From: Aureococcus anophagefferens
Taxonomy: Eukaryota > Sar > Pelagophyceae > Pelagomonadales > Pelagomonadaceae
DNA: 64,000 nucleotides
NCBI RefSeq assembly: GCF_000186865.1
Contig: NW_008705562.1
Location: 2,408,051 to 2,472,050, forward strand
Reading direction: 5' to 3'
Shown here: piece by piece, positions 56,651 to 64,000 of the stretch
How the letters are laid out: every line of letters starts with the position of its first letter
Numbering within the stretch: position 1 is the stretch's first letter
Made by a program: the position numbers and the translations under genes
Notes under the pieces: model-generated
The model's database searches: none
Told to the model about the DNA's origin: nothing
The model's input: the letters and a program-made list of their open reading frames with translations, nothing else

Positions 56651-58759
56651 ATGGCGCCGACGTCGCCGCTGACGCCCGGCGGCTACAGCGTCGCGTCGTC
56701 GCGGAGCGTCTGGGACCCGACGAACGTGCTGTCTTCCGAGAGCGGGTCGCCGGAGCGGCAGCCGAGCGCGGCGGCGGCGACGAACCTCGCGTCGGCGTTC
56801 GTGGGCGCGCGCGTCGTCGGCTGCGGCGGCGAGCTGCCCGGCTGCGAGGCGGAGAACGCGCTCTACGAATCGCCGCAGCTCGTCTGGGAGCCGCGGAGCG
56901 GCGCCGGCGCGTGGCTCGCCGTGCGGCTCCGGGCGACGGGCGCCTTCCCGCGCCTGGGCCTCGGCCGCGACGCCGTGCGCTGCGTCGGCTGGCAGCCCGC
57001 GGCGGCGCCCGCGGGCCGGCCGACCGCGGTCCGCGTCGACGCGTCGTCGGACGGCGACGAGTGGCGGAGGATCCTGGACGCGTCGTCGTCCGACGACTCG
57101 GCCAAGGCCGTGCTCTTCGACCTGCGGTCGCCGCTGCGCCTCGCCCACGAGGCCTTCGTGCGCTTCACGGTCGTCGAGGCGTCCGGCGGCGCGCGGCCCG
57201 CGCTCGCCGCGGTCTACTGCTTCGCGGAGCCCGCGGCCGTCGCGCGCGCCGCGCTCGGCGACGCGCCGGCGGTTCCACCGCCGGCCGACGAGGCGGAGCC
57301 GGCCGTCGGCGGGGGCCCCGCGGCGCGCCGGTTCCTCGACGACTCCGCGGAGTCGCTCGCTAGGAAGATCGCCGCGCTCCGCGAGTCGGAGCTCCGGAGC
57401 CGCGAGCTCTTCCGGCGCCTCGACGCGCGCGCGGCGTCGTCGTCGCGCCGCCGCCGGGACCGCGGGGCCTCGAGCTCGTCCGCGGCCGACGACTCGTCGT
57501 CGGGCGCCGCGCGCGCGGAGGTCCGGCGCCTCGAGCGGGAATTGGCGGCGTCGAAAGACGCGCGCGAGGCCGCGGAGCGCGACTGCGACGCGGCGCAGAA
57601 GCGCGCCGCCGACGAGGTCGAGTCGAGCGCCGCGCGCGAGGCCGCGGCCGCGCGCGGCGAGGCCGAGCTCCGGCGGCGCCGCGCGGAGAACGCCGCGCTC
57701 CGCGAGGCCGCGGCGGCGGCCGAGGCGCGCGAGCGCGACACCGCTCGGAGCTTCCGGGACCGCGAGGCGGACCTGCGGCGCCGCGTCGACGCGCTCTCCT
57801 GGCCCCGCGAGCCCGAGGCGGCGCCGGACGACGACGACGACGGCGGCGCCGACGCGGCCGCGCGCGCGCTCTGGCAGCCGACGGTCTTCAGCGCCGCCGA
57901 GGACCCGGCGGTCGTCGAGGCCGCGCGCCGCGCGGCCCGGGCCGACGGCGCGCTCGCCGACGACGCGGAGCAGAGCCTCCTCGCGGAGCGCGTGCGCGAG
58001 CTCGCGACGAAGTTCGACGCGGTCGCGGCCAAGTTCCTCGAGTCCCCCGCGCCCGCCGCCGCGCCCGCCGCGCCGGCGCCGGACGTGCCGCCTCCCGCCG
58101 CCGCGCCTCCTGCGCCGGCGCCCGCCGCCGCGCCTCCTGCGCCGGCGCCCGTCGCTGCGCCGCCGCCGGTGGCCCGCGTCGACGCGCGGACGCAGACCTT
58201 CACGTCGCCGACGCCCAAGCGGCCGGTGCTCCGCGTCGCCACGGACCCCGTCGCCCCGCCGGCGCCGCCCGCGCCGGCGGCGGCGCCGGAGCGGCCCGCC
58301 GCGGCCGAGCCCGCGCCGGCGGCGGTGGAGCCAGCACCGGCGCCGCCGCCCCCCGCGCCGGCGCCGCCAGCACCCGCGCCGCCGGCACCCGCGCCGCCAC
58401 CGGCACCCGCGCCGCTGGCACCCGCACCTGCGCCGCCAGCACCCGCGCCGCCGGCACCCGCGCCGCCAGCACCCGCGCCGCCGCCCCGCGCGCCCGAGGC
58501 GCCCGCGCCGGCCCGGGCCGCGCCGCGGTCCGACGACCGGCGGCGGCCGCGCCGCGCGGACCCCGCCGCGGACCGGCTCGCCGCCGCCGTCGCCGTCGCG
58601 CTCGAGAGCGACCTCGACGACCCGGAGACGCGGCTCACGCGCCTCCTCCTCAAGACGGCCCTCAAGGCCAAGATGAAGCAGCGGTCCGAGAAGCACGCGG
58701 AGCTCAAGATGGTCGAGTTCCTCGCGAGCGTCCGCAAGGCGAGGGGGCACGTCGGGTAA
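56651..58759 (+). CDS. Discoidin-like, coiled-coil, proline-rich protein
   Basis: The 702 aa product begins MAPTSPLTPGGYSVASSRSV. Residues about 45-195 look like a galactose-binding/discoidin-type beta sandwich (LASAFVGARVVGCGGELPGC, AWLAVRLRATGAFPRLGLG, PTAVRVDASSDGDEWRRILD, EAFVRFTVVEASGG). A Glu/Arg/Ala coiled coil covers about 245-395. Residues about 460-620 are a repetitive Ala/Pro tract built on PAPAPPAP units. The C terminus (about 635-702) is helical and basic (LTRLLLKTALKAKMKQRSEK). The order sandwich-coil-helix recalls some centrosomal or ciliary proteins, but no family was assigned. The start is the first ATG after the short promoter. Confidence 0.7.
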   Translation: MAPTSPLTPGGYSVASSRSVWDPTNVLSSESGSPERQPSAAAATNLASAFVGARVVGCGGELPGCEAENALYESPQLVWEPRSGAGAWLAVRLRATGAFPRLGLGRDAVRCVGWQPAAAPAGRPTAVRVDASSDGDEWRRILDASSSDDSAKAVLFDLRSPLRLAHEAFVRFTVVEASGGARPALAAVYCFAEPAAVARAALGDAPAVPPPADEAEPAVGGGPAARRFLDDSAESLARKIAALRESELRSRELFRRLDARAASSSRRRRDRGASSSSAADDSSSGAARAEVRRLERELAASKDAREAAERDCDAAQKRAADEVESSAAREAAAARGEAELRRRRAENAALREAAAAAEARERDTARSFRDREADLRRRVDALSWPREPEAAPDDDDDGGADAAARALWQPTVFSAAEDPAVVEAARRAARADGALADDAEQSLLAERVRELATKFDAVAAKFLESPAPAAAPAAPAPDVPPPAAAPPAPAPAAAPPAPAPVAAPPPVARVDARTQTFTSPTPKRPVLRVATDPVAPPAPPAPAAAPERPAAAEPAPAAVEPAPAPPPPAPAPPAPAPPAPAPPPAPAPLAPAPAPPAPAPPAPAPPAPAPPPRAPEAPAPARAAPRSDDRRRPRRADPAADRLAAAVAVALESDLDDPETRLTRLLLKTALKAKMKQRSEKHAELKMVEFLASVRKARGHVG

Positions 58760-58824
58760 AAAGCTCGGAGGTCAGGGGTCGGAGTTTTGGGGGGGCCAGA
58801 GTTCGGGGCGCTTTACGACATCCG

Positions 58825-58872
58825 AGGCCTCATCCGGAGCCTCATCCGGGGCCTCATCCGGGGCCTCATCCG
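58825..58872. repeat. 12-bp minisatellite, four units
   Basis: Four head-to-tail units of GGGCCTCATCCG with single-base changes, at 58825-58872, preceded by a partial CATCCG. It lies 103 bases before the first MYND gene start, in its promoter or 5' UTR. The unit is read as RGLI or DEAP repeats in two frames, but no gene seems to use it. Confidence 0.85.
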
Positions 58873-58975
58873 AGCGGACCGAGGCCGCATCCTGAGGCAG
58901 GCCTGCTATCCGATAGCGATTTTGCGGAGATCGAGTCGAGAGAGCTTTGGACCTCCCGATCGCAAGCACCGAGCC

Positions 58976-60037
58976 ATGTCGTGGCGGGAGAAGAAATTGG
59001 AGTATGAGAATCGCATGGCCCGCAGCAAGGGCAAAAAACTCGACACTCTCAAGACCTGCACGATCTGCGGCGCCGACAAGGCCAAGGCGTGCCTAGGTTG
59101 CGGCACGACGGCCTACTGTTCGACGGACTGCCAACGCATCGACTGGCGCGACCGGGGCCACCGGAAGGTCTGCAAGAAGATCCAGGCCGCGGAGGCGGCG
59201 CGAGCCGAGGCCCCGACGCCCCCGCCGTCGCCGCCGCGGGACGTATTCTACGGCCCCGCGCCTCGGTCGGACGCCGACGTAATCCGCGCGCGCATCGCGG
59301 CGGAACACGAGGCGGCCCGCGTGCGGCGCGAGGCGAACCCGGAGCCCGAGCCGGCGTCGGCGCGGTACGGGTCGCGGTGCCTGATCTGTCTCGAGGATTG
59401 GGACGTGAATCGCACGGAGACCGTGATTCGCATCTGTTGCTGCCGGAGGGTCTGCCAATCGTGCGAGGACAAGATCGGCACCGGCGCGTGTCCCCTCTGT
59501 CGCAAACCTTACGAATGGAGCAATGAGGGGCAGCTCGCGCGTCTGCGCCGCCATGTGGAGAACGAGGTGCCGGAAGCGATTTCGTTGTTGGGAAATGCGT
59601 ACCGCTATGGTGCCTGCGGTCTCGTGAAATCCGAGAAGAAAGCCGCGGAGATTTACCGGCGCGCCGTGGAGCTCGGGGACGTGGACGCGATGAATAATCT
59701 TGGGGACATGTACGAGACTGGAAGTGGCGTCAAGCTGGACAAGAAGAAGGCGGAGCGGCTGTATCGCGCGGCCGCAGATCGGGGCCACGCGGTCTCGCAA
59801 TGCAATTTAGCGAATTTACTTCATTCTGAAAAGAAATGTGAAGAAGCGGTCCGGTACCTTGTGCTCTCGGCGGATCAAGGCTTTACCGCTAGTGAGGCCT
59901 GCCTTGGCGTTTGTTACAGGGACGGAGAAGGCACGGAAGTCGACCTCGGCAAAGCCAGATACTGGTTCGAGCGCGCCGCTGCCAAGGGCGACGAGTTTGC
60001 TATAGCGGCCCTCGCGCGCCTCGACGCGCGAGTATAG
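58976..60037 (+). CDS. MYND zinc finger, RING-like and Sel1-repeat protein, copy 1
   Basis: The 353 aa product begins MSWREKKLEYENRMARSKGK. A MYND finger covers residues about 28-66 (CTICGADKAKACLGCGTTAY, then CSTDCQRIDWRDRGHRKVC). After a helical linker is a Cys-rich RING-like finger (about 130-180: CLICLEDWDVN, IRICCCRRVCQSCEDKIGTG, ACPLCRKPYEW), where Cys replaces the usual His. At least four Sel1-like repeats follow (AAEIYRRAVELGDVDAMNNL, AERLYRAAADRGHAVSQCNL, ARYWFERAAAKGDEFAIAAL). MYND and Sel1 parts mediate protein contacts and the RING may give ubiquitin ligase activity. GC is lower than average in the second half. Two paralogues follow downstream. Confidence 0.85.
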   Translation: MSWREKKLEYENRMARSKGKKLDTLKTCTICGADKAKACLGCGTTAYCSTDCQRIDWRDRGHRKVCKKIQAAEAARAEAPTPPPSPPRDVFYGPAPRSDADVIRARIAAEHEAARVRREANPEPEPASARYGSRCLICLEDWDVNRTETVIRICCCRRVCQSCEDKIGTGACPLCRKPYEWSNEGQLARLRRHVENEVPEAISLLGNAYRYGACGLVKSEKKAAEIYRRAVELGDVDAMNNLGDMYETGSGVKLDKKKAERLYRAAADRGHAVSQCNLANLLHSEKKCEEAVRYLVLSADQGFTASEACLGVCYRDGEGTEVDLGKARYWFERAAAKGDEFAIAALARLDARV

Positions 60038-60317
60038 CCTAACAATCTTTATGCCGCGTCGTCGCCCGAGCCCGAGATGCTGCGCTTGCGCGCGGGCGAG
60101 TCGTGCTCGGCCTTGGTCGCCGCGTTCCTCTCCGCGCCGCCGACCGTCGCGGTCTAGGCCTCGCGTTCCTGAACGCGAAGCCCGCCTGGCGCAAGGCCGA
60201 CGCCGCCGCCGAGGGGGCATGAACGCGATGATCTAGAGGCTTAGCCTGGGGTAAGATTTTGAGCGATTTTGCCCTTCGCTAAGACTTGGTGAGGAGAGCC
60301 ACAACTATAGACCGCGG

Positions 60318-61373
60318 ATGATGAAGGCCGAGTACGTCGAGAAGCAGCGCGAATACGAAGAGAAGAAGGCGCGGGCGAAAGCGCTACAGCTGCGTTTGAC
60401 GTGCACGATTTGTGGGGCGAAACCGAGAACTTTGCTGAACTGCCCGTGCGGAACTACGCAGTATTGTTCGACTGAATGCCAACGCATCGATTGGCGCGAG
60501 CGGGGTCACCGAAAGGCGTGCAAGAAGATCCGAAGCGAGCGCGCGGCGGAGGCGGCGCGGGCCGAGGCGCCCCCGAAGGAGGTCTTCTACGGCCCCGCGC
60601 CTCGGTCGCACGCCGACGAGATCCGCGCGCGCATCGCAGCGGAACACGAGGCGGCCCGCGTGCGGCGCGAGGCGAACCCGGAGCCTGAGCCCCTCTCGGC
60701 ACGGCTCGGGTCGCGGTGCCCGATCTGTCTCGACGACTGGGACGTGAATGTGAACACCGTGCTTCGCGTCTGTTGCTGCCGGATGGTCTGCCGATCGTGC
60801 GAGGACAAGATCGGCTTCGGCGCGTGTCCCCTCTGTCGCTTACCGCGCGCAGAAAACGATGCGGAATACCTCGCGCGTCTTCGCCGCCACGTGGAGAACG
60901 AAGTGCCGGAAGCGATTACGTTTTTGGGAGTTGCGTACCACATGGGTTACTTCGGCCTCGTGAAATCCGATAAGAAAGCCGCGAAGATTTACCGGCGCGC
61001 TGTGGAGCTCGGAGTTGTGCACGCGATGTCACTTCTTGGGGAGATGTACAACGAGGGGTGGGGCGTCAAGCTGGACAAGAAGAAGGCGACGAGGCTGTTT
61101 CGCATGGCCGCAGACCGGGGCGACGCGTGCGCGCAGGTCTGTTCAGCGGAGGACTTTTACTCTGAGAAAAAATTTGAAGAGGCGTTCCGGTACTTTGCGC
61201 TCGCGGCGAATCAAGGCTATACGCATGGGGAGTGTCACCTTGGCGGCTGTTACCTGACCGGAGCAGGCACGGAAGTCGACCTCGGCAAAGCCAGATACTG
61301 GTTCGAGCGCGCCGCTGCCAAGGGCTACGAGCCAGCTATAGAGAACCTCGCGCGCCTTCTCGTCTACATCTAG
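60318..61373 (+). CDS. MYND zinc finger, RING-like and Sel1-repeat protein, copy 2 (divergent)
   Basis: The 351 aa product begins MMKAEYVEKQREYEEKKARA. The MYND finger reads CTICGAKPRTLLNCPCGTTQ, then YCSTECQRIDWRERGHRKAC. The RING-like part is CPICLDDWDVNVNTVLRVCC with MVCRSCEDKIGFGACPLCRL, and Sel1 repeats follow (KIYRRAVELGVVHAMSLLGE, ARYWFERAAAKGYEPAIENL). It is the most diverged of the three copies: its N terminus and linker differ and the TPPPSPP linker is missing, while the HENEVPEAI..LG and DLGKARYWFERAAAKG segments are nearly unchanged. The preceding 280 bases repeat the 3' flank of copy 1. Confidence 0.83.
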   Translation: MMKAEYVEKQREYEEKKARAKALQLRLTCTICGAKPRTLLNCPCGTTQYCSTECQRIDWRERGHRKACKKIRSERAAEAARAEAPPKEVFYGPAPRSHADEIRARIAAEHEAARVRREANPEPEPLSARLGSRCPICLDDWDVNVNTVLRVCCCRMVCRSCEDKIGFGACPLCRLPRAENDAEYLARLRRHVENEVPEAITFLGVAYHMGYFGLVKSDKKAAKIYRRAVELGVVHAMSLLGEMYNEGWGVKLDKKKATRLFRMAADRGDACAQVCSAEDFYSEKKFEEAFRYFALAANQGYTHGECHLGGCYLTGAGTEVDLGKARYWFERAAAKGYEPAIENLARLLVYI

Positions 61374-61533
61374 GCGCCTGCGGCCGCGCTCCAGCTCTCG
61401 CGCGTCCCAGATTCCCGTCACGATCCCATCCCTCGTCACTCCAAAACCTTCCCTAAGAATGCAATTACCACAGGCTCGATCGCAAAAACTCGGATCCAGA
61501 CGGGATCGACCCGCTTCTGGACGCCAGACGACG

Positions 61534-62295
61534 ATGGAAGGAGTTGAGGAGTCGAAGACGAACGAGGCGCCGCGGCCGTGGGAGAACAGCGAATTTGAGC
61601 AGAACTTGACGCTCGAGCTCGCTGATGGCTCAGGTTCTGTGCACGTGAATCGATCGATTCTCACGACGTATTCAGCCCTTGTGCGCGACTGCCCGAACCT
61701 CGACGAGCCTATCCCGATCCCGGTCGGCTCAATCTCGGCGCTCTCGACGCTCCTCCGCGTCGTCTACTCGCACGCGCTCGTCCGCGAGCAATTTTCCTTC
61801 GCGTACGACGTCTTCGACGTCGTCGCCGATGTCTACGAGCTCGCCGTCTTCATGGGCTGCCACAAGATTGTCGAAAATCTGCGCGCGGAGATGAAGGAGT
61901 CGCTGTCGAAGATCGTCGACATGAACCAGTTCTCCATCGACCACGTGCGCGTCCTCGATCGCGTCTTCTCCGCCTTGATCGTCGTCGAGTCCGTGACCCG
62001 CGGCCATCTCTGGACGAAGGACGAGTTCGTCTGCCTCTATCGCGTCGTGCAATTCGGCGGCGAGCACAAGGATTTCTCGGAAGCCAACGCGAAGCATTAT
62101 ACTTCCGCGGACCATGCTCAGCCTGCTTCGCGTCGCGTCGCAGACCGAGTCCATGCGAGTCCGGATCAACGGGGAGATGACGCGCCAGCCCAGCTGGTTC
62201 CCGTGCGTCGAGGGTATCGAGCTCAAGGATGCCTAGACGACCCAGGCCGTGAAAGTATTGTGTTGGTTGGCACGGATTCGGGTGTCTTACCATGA
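61534..62295 (+). CDS. BTB/POZ-domain protein, probable frameshift near the 3' end
   Basis: The open frame gives 253 aa beginning MEGVEESKTNEAPRPWENSE. Residues about 25-125 look like a BTB fold: NLTLELADGSGSVHVNRSIL, IPIPVGSISALSTLLRVVYS, VFDVVADVYELAVFMGCHKI. A BACK-like helical part follows to about residue 190 (DMNQFSIDHVRVLDRVFSAL). After about 62090 this frame turns Arg/Asp-rich and ends at 62295. The next frame then reads more naturally (SIILPRTMLSLLRVASQTES, then SWFPCVEGIELKDA) to a TAG at 62235, so a one-base shift near 62088-62100 is likely, either error or decay. BTB proteins often serve as Cullin-3 adaptors. It lies between MYND copies 2 and 3. Confidence 0.65.
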   Translation: MEGVEESKTNEAPRPWENSEFEQNLTLELADGSGSVHVNRSILTTYSALVRDCPNLDEPIPIPVGSISALSTLLRVVYSHALVREQFSFAYDVFDVVADVYELAVFMGCHKIVENLRAEMKESLSKIVDMNQFSIDHVRVLDRVFSALIVVESVTRGHLWTKDEFVCLYRVVQFGGEHKDFSEANAKHYTSADHAQPASRRVADRVHASPDQRGDDAPAQLVPVRRGYRAQGCLDDPGRESIVLVGTDSGVLP

Positions 62296-62297
62296 AA

Positions 62298-62394
62298 GGC
62301 GCCGGCGGCCGCGCTCCGGGCCTCCGGCTCTCGCGCGTCTCGGAATCCCGTCACAATGCCATCCCTCGCCACTCCCAAAATCTTCCCTAAGATT
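62298..62394. repeat. Duplicated 5' flank shared by BTB gene and MYND copy 3
   Basis: From GGCGCCGGCGGCCGCGCTCC to TTCCCTAAG this segment matches 61373-61458 (upstream of the BTB gene and directly after copy 2) over about 85 bases. There are scattered changes and an indel near the start. The best-kept parts are CTCTCGCGCGTC and CCATCCCTCG. The copies sit 76 and 145 bases before the respective ATGs. Confidence 0.75.
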
Positions 62395-62538
62395 GTCATG
62401 TCCCGAGGCTGTCCTATTGCAGAGGCTTCCGGACGAGGCGTGGGCAGGGTACGCCCGGCGTGCTTCAGCAATTTTGGGGTTGCAGCGACCAATCGAGTCG
62501 AGAGAGCTTGGCGACGCCCCAAAGGACGCGCAGGAGTG

Positions 62539-63597
62539 ATGTCGTGGCGGGAGAAGAAGTTGGAGTATGAGAATCGCATGGCCCGAGCGAAGGGCAAAAA
62601 ACTCGACACTCTCAAGACCTGCGAGATCTGCGGCGCCGACAAGGCCAAGGCTTGCGCAGGTTGCGGCACGACGGCCTACTGTTCGACGGACTGCCAACGC
62701 ATCGACTGGCGCGACCGGGGCCACCGGAAGGTGTGCAAGAAGATCCAGGCCGCGGAGGCGGCGCGGGCGGAAGCGCCGACGCCCCCGCCGTCGCCGCCGC
62801 GGGACGTGTTCTACGGACCCGCGCCGCGGTCGCACGCCGACGAGGTCCGCGCGCGCATCGCCGCGGAGCACGAGGCGGCGCGTCTGCGGCGCGAGGCGAA
62901 CCCGGAGCGGGAGCCGCAGTCGGCGCGGTACGGGTCGCGGTGCCCGATCTGTCTTGAGGACTGGGACGTGAATGATGCGGGCTCGCTTCGCATCTGCTGC
63001 TGCCGACAGGTCTGCCGATCGTGCGAGGTCAAGATCGGCACCGACGCGTGTCCCCTCTGTCGTGTACCGCGCGCAAGATCCAATGCGGAGGAGCTCGCGC
63101 GTCTTCGCCGCCACGTGGAGAACGAGGTGCCGGAAGCGATTGCGTTTTTGGGACATGCGTACAGCCACGGTCGTTACGGTCTCGTGAAATCCGATAAGAA
63201 AGCCGCGAAGATTTACCGGCGCGGCGTGGAGCTCGGAGACGTGGTGGCGATGACAAACCTTGGTCGGTTGCACGAGACTGGAAGTGGCGTCAAGCTGGAC
63301 AAGAACAAGGCTGAGCGGCTGTTTCGAATGGCCGCGGATCGGGGCGACGCGCTCGCGCAAAACAATTTAGGGAATGTACTTCGCTCTGAGGGGAAATTTG
63401 AAGAAGCGTTCCGGTGCTACGCGCTCTCGGCGGATCAAGGCTATACCATTGGAGAGCATAACCTTGGCTGCTGTTACTACTTTGAAAAAGGCACGGAACT
63501 CGACCTCGGCAAAGCCAGATACTGGTTCGAGCGCGCCGCTGCCAAGGGTGACGACAAAGCCACAGAGTGCCTCGCGCTCCTCGACGCGCGAGTATAG
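62539..63597 (+). CDS. MYND zinc finger, RING-like and Sel1-repeat protein, copy 3
   Basis: The 352 aa product begins MSWREKKLEYENRMARAKGK and is very close to copy 1 through the MYND finger (CEICGADKAKACAGCGTTAY), the TPPPSPP linker and the RING-like finger (CPICLEDWDVNDAGSLRICC, QVCRSCEVKIGTDACPLCRV). In the Sel1 region it has features of both other copies (KIYRRGVELGDVVAMTNLGR, AERLFRMAADRGDALAQNNL, ARYWFERAAAKGDDKATECL) and ends LLDARV like copy 1. This mosaic could reflect gene conversion. An ATG at 62356 is in frame upstream, but the MSWREKK start is shared with copy 1 and preferred. Confidence 0.85.
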   Translation: MSWREKKLEYENRMARAKGKKLDTLKTCEICGADKAKACAGCGTTAYCSTDCQRIDWRDRGHRKVCKKIQAAEAARAEAPTPPPSPPRDVFYGPAPRSHADEVRARIAAEHEAARLRREANPEREPQSARYGSRCPICLEDWDVNDAGSLRICCCRQVCRSCEVKIGTDACPLCRVPRARSNAEELARLRRHVENEVPEAIAFLGHAYSHGRYGLVKSDKKAAKIYRRGVELGDVVAMTNLGRLHETGSGVKLDKNKAERLFRMAADRGDALAQNNLGNVLRSEGKFEEAFRCYALSADQGYTIGEHNLGCCYYFEKGTELDLGKARYWFERAAAKGDDKATECLALLDARV

Positions 63598-63927
63598 CCT
63601 AATTCTTTACGCCGCGTCGTCGCCCGAGCCCGAGATGCTGCGCTTGTGCGCGGGCGAGTCGTGCTTGGCCTTGGCGTCGTCGCCGCGGCGTTGTTGTTCC
63701 TCTCCGCGCCGACCTTCACGGTCTGGTGTGCGCGGGCGAGTAGGGCGACGAGTCGTCCATCGCCACCCTCGCGACATTAGACACCCACTAATCTACGGCG
63801 AGGCCTACGGCGGGGGGCGCCGGACGGCGTCTCGGGAGGCCTTCAGGCCTTGGCCGCTCGGAGCGGCCATCTTGTGGCGAGAGCAGAGAAACGCCAGAGC
63901 CGTCGAGAACCAGCCTCAGCCGCCGCC
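63598..63927. other. Intergenic region with duplicated 3' flank of MYND copies 1 and 3
   Basis: The first ~120 bases after the stop of copy 3 match those after copy 1 (from 60038): GCCGCGTCGTCGCCCGAGCC and GAGATGCTGCGCTTG are shared, with changes increasing downstream. The rest, 63725-63927, shows no gene or repeat and should hold the promoter of the next gene. Confidence 0.7.
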
Positions 63928-64000
63928 ATGGAGCTCGAGGTCGTCGTCTCCAAGGGCCGGGGACTCCTCGCGATGGACACGTCCATGTTCAGTAAATCAA
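63928..64000 (+). CDS. Start of a C2-domain-like protein (3' truncated by window end)
   Basis: An ATG in the context CGCCGCCATGG opens a frame that stays open for 24 codons to the window edge. The sequence MELEVVVSKGRGLLAMDTS, then FSKS, resembles the first strand and loop of C2 domains (LxVxVxxGRxLxAMD...SDPY). The C2 fold binds lipid, often with calcium, and usually occurs in longer multidomain proteins. Only the N terminus is visible, so the assignment is tentative. Confidence 0.5.
   Translation, partial: MELEVVVSKGRGLLAMDTSMFSKS

Noticed and set aside
58825..58872. 12-base tandem units as a CRISPR-like array
   Set aside because: Units are contiguous with no unique spacers and are near-identical, so this is a minisatellite.
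1..64000. Prokaryotic origin (high GC, radical SAM, RelA/SpoT-like and IPK genes)
   Set aside because: Spliceosomal introns, Rab, U-box, MINDY, Mpv17, BRCT and AGC kinase genes, and absence of operons or ribosome-binding sites, show a nuclear eukaryotic genome.

Overview
The window looks like nuclear DNA from a GC-rich, very gene-dense unicellular eukaryotic alga, most likely a pelagophyte stramenopile close to Aureococcus anophagefferens. This is inferred from gene content and style, not from a search. GC is about 70% by eye. Genes are eukaryotic (Rab GTPase, U-box ligase, MINDY deubiquitinase, AMP deaminase, CCT-domain protein, dynein assembly factor) and are split by a few short GT-AG or GC-AG introns. 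Two introns in unrelated genes belong to one repeat family with target-site duplications (introner-like). A radical-SAM gene appears to carry an in-frame selenocysteine UGA. A 50-base run of N shows this is a draft scaffold. No tRNA, rRNA, CRISPR array or prokaryotic operon was seen.

Layout. 1-2.5 kb: tail of an unknown gene, then a secreted cysteine-rich protein whose exon-intron unit is tandemly copied. 2.6-13.4 kb: DNAAF1-like dynein assembly factor, AMP deaminase, Rab5-like GTPase, AGC kinase, SLC35D-type nucleotide-sugar transporter, isopentenyl phosphate kinase, TMEM14 protein. 13.6-27.7 kb: HMGL-like/EF-hand fusion with two compensating frameshifts, SAM/U-box protein, DHH (Prune/PPX1) phosphoesterase, a giant RelA/SpoT-like/LRR/discoidin-like protein, a secreted methyltransferase-like/glycosyltransferase-like protein. 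27.9-39.3 kb: cyclic-nucleotide-binding channel with an atypical pore, small zinc-finger protein, microcephalin-like BRCT protein, ArsS-type radical SAM probable selenoprotein, sulfotransferase, ARM-repeat protein, aldo/keto reductase. 39.3-52.6 kb: hypothetical protein, MINDY-type deubiquitinase, methyltransferase, Mpv17 protein, GT8 glycosyltransferase, AlkB-like oxygenase, CCT protein, adenylate kinase, basic hypothetical protein, S-adenosylhomocysteine hydrolase. 53-64 kb: ALKBH5-like oxygenase with a SAM domain, GT1-like glycosyltransferase, coiled-coil discoidin-like protein, a duplicated cluster of three MYND-RING-Sel1 genes enclosing a BTB gene, and the start of a C2-domain gene.

The genes are mostly unrelated housekeeping and signalling functions, not a pathway cluster. 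Loose themes are methyl/adenosine metabolism (AHCY, AMP deaminase, adenylate kinase, several methyltransferase or demethylase folds), secretory-pathway sugar and sulfate chemistry, and ubiquitin signalling. Convergent neighbours often end within a few bases of each other and divergent neighbours share short promoters.
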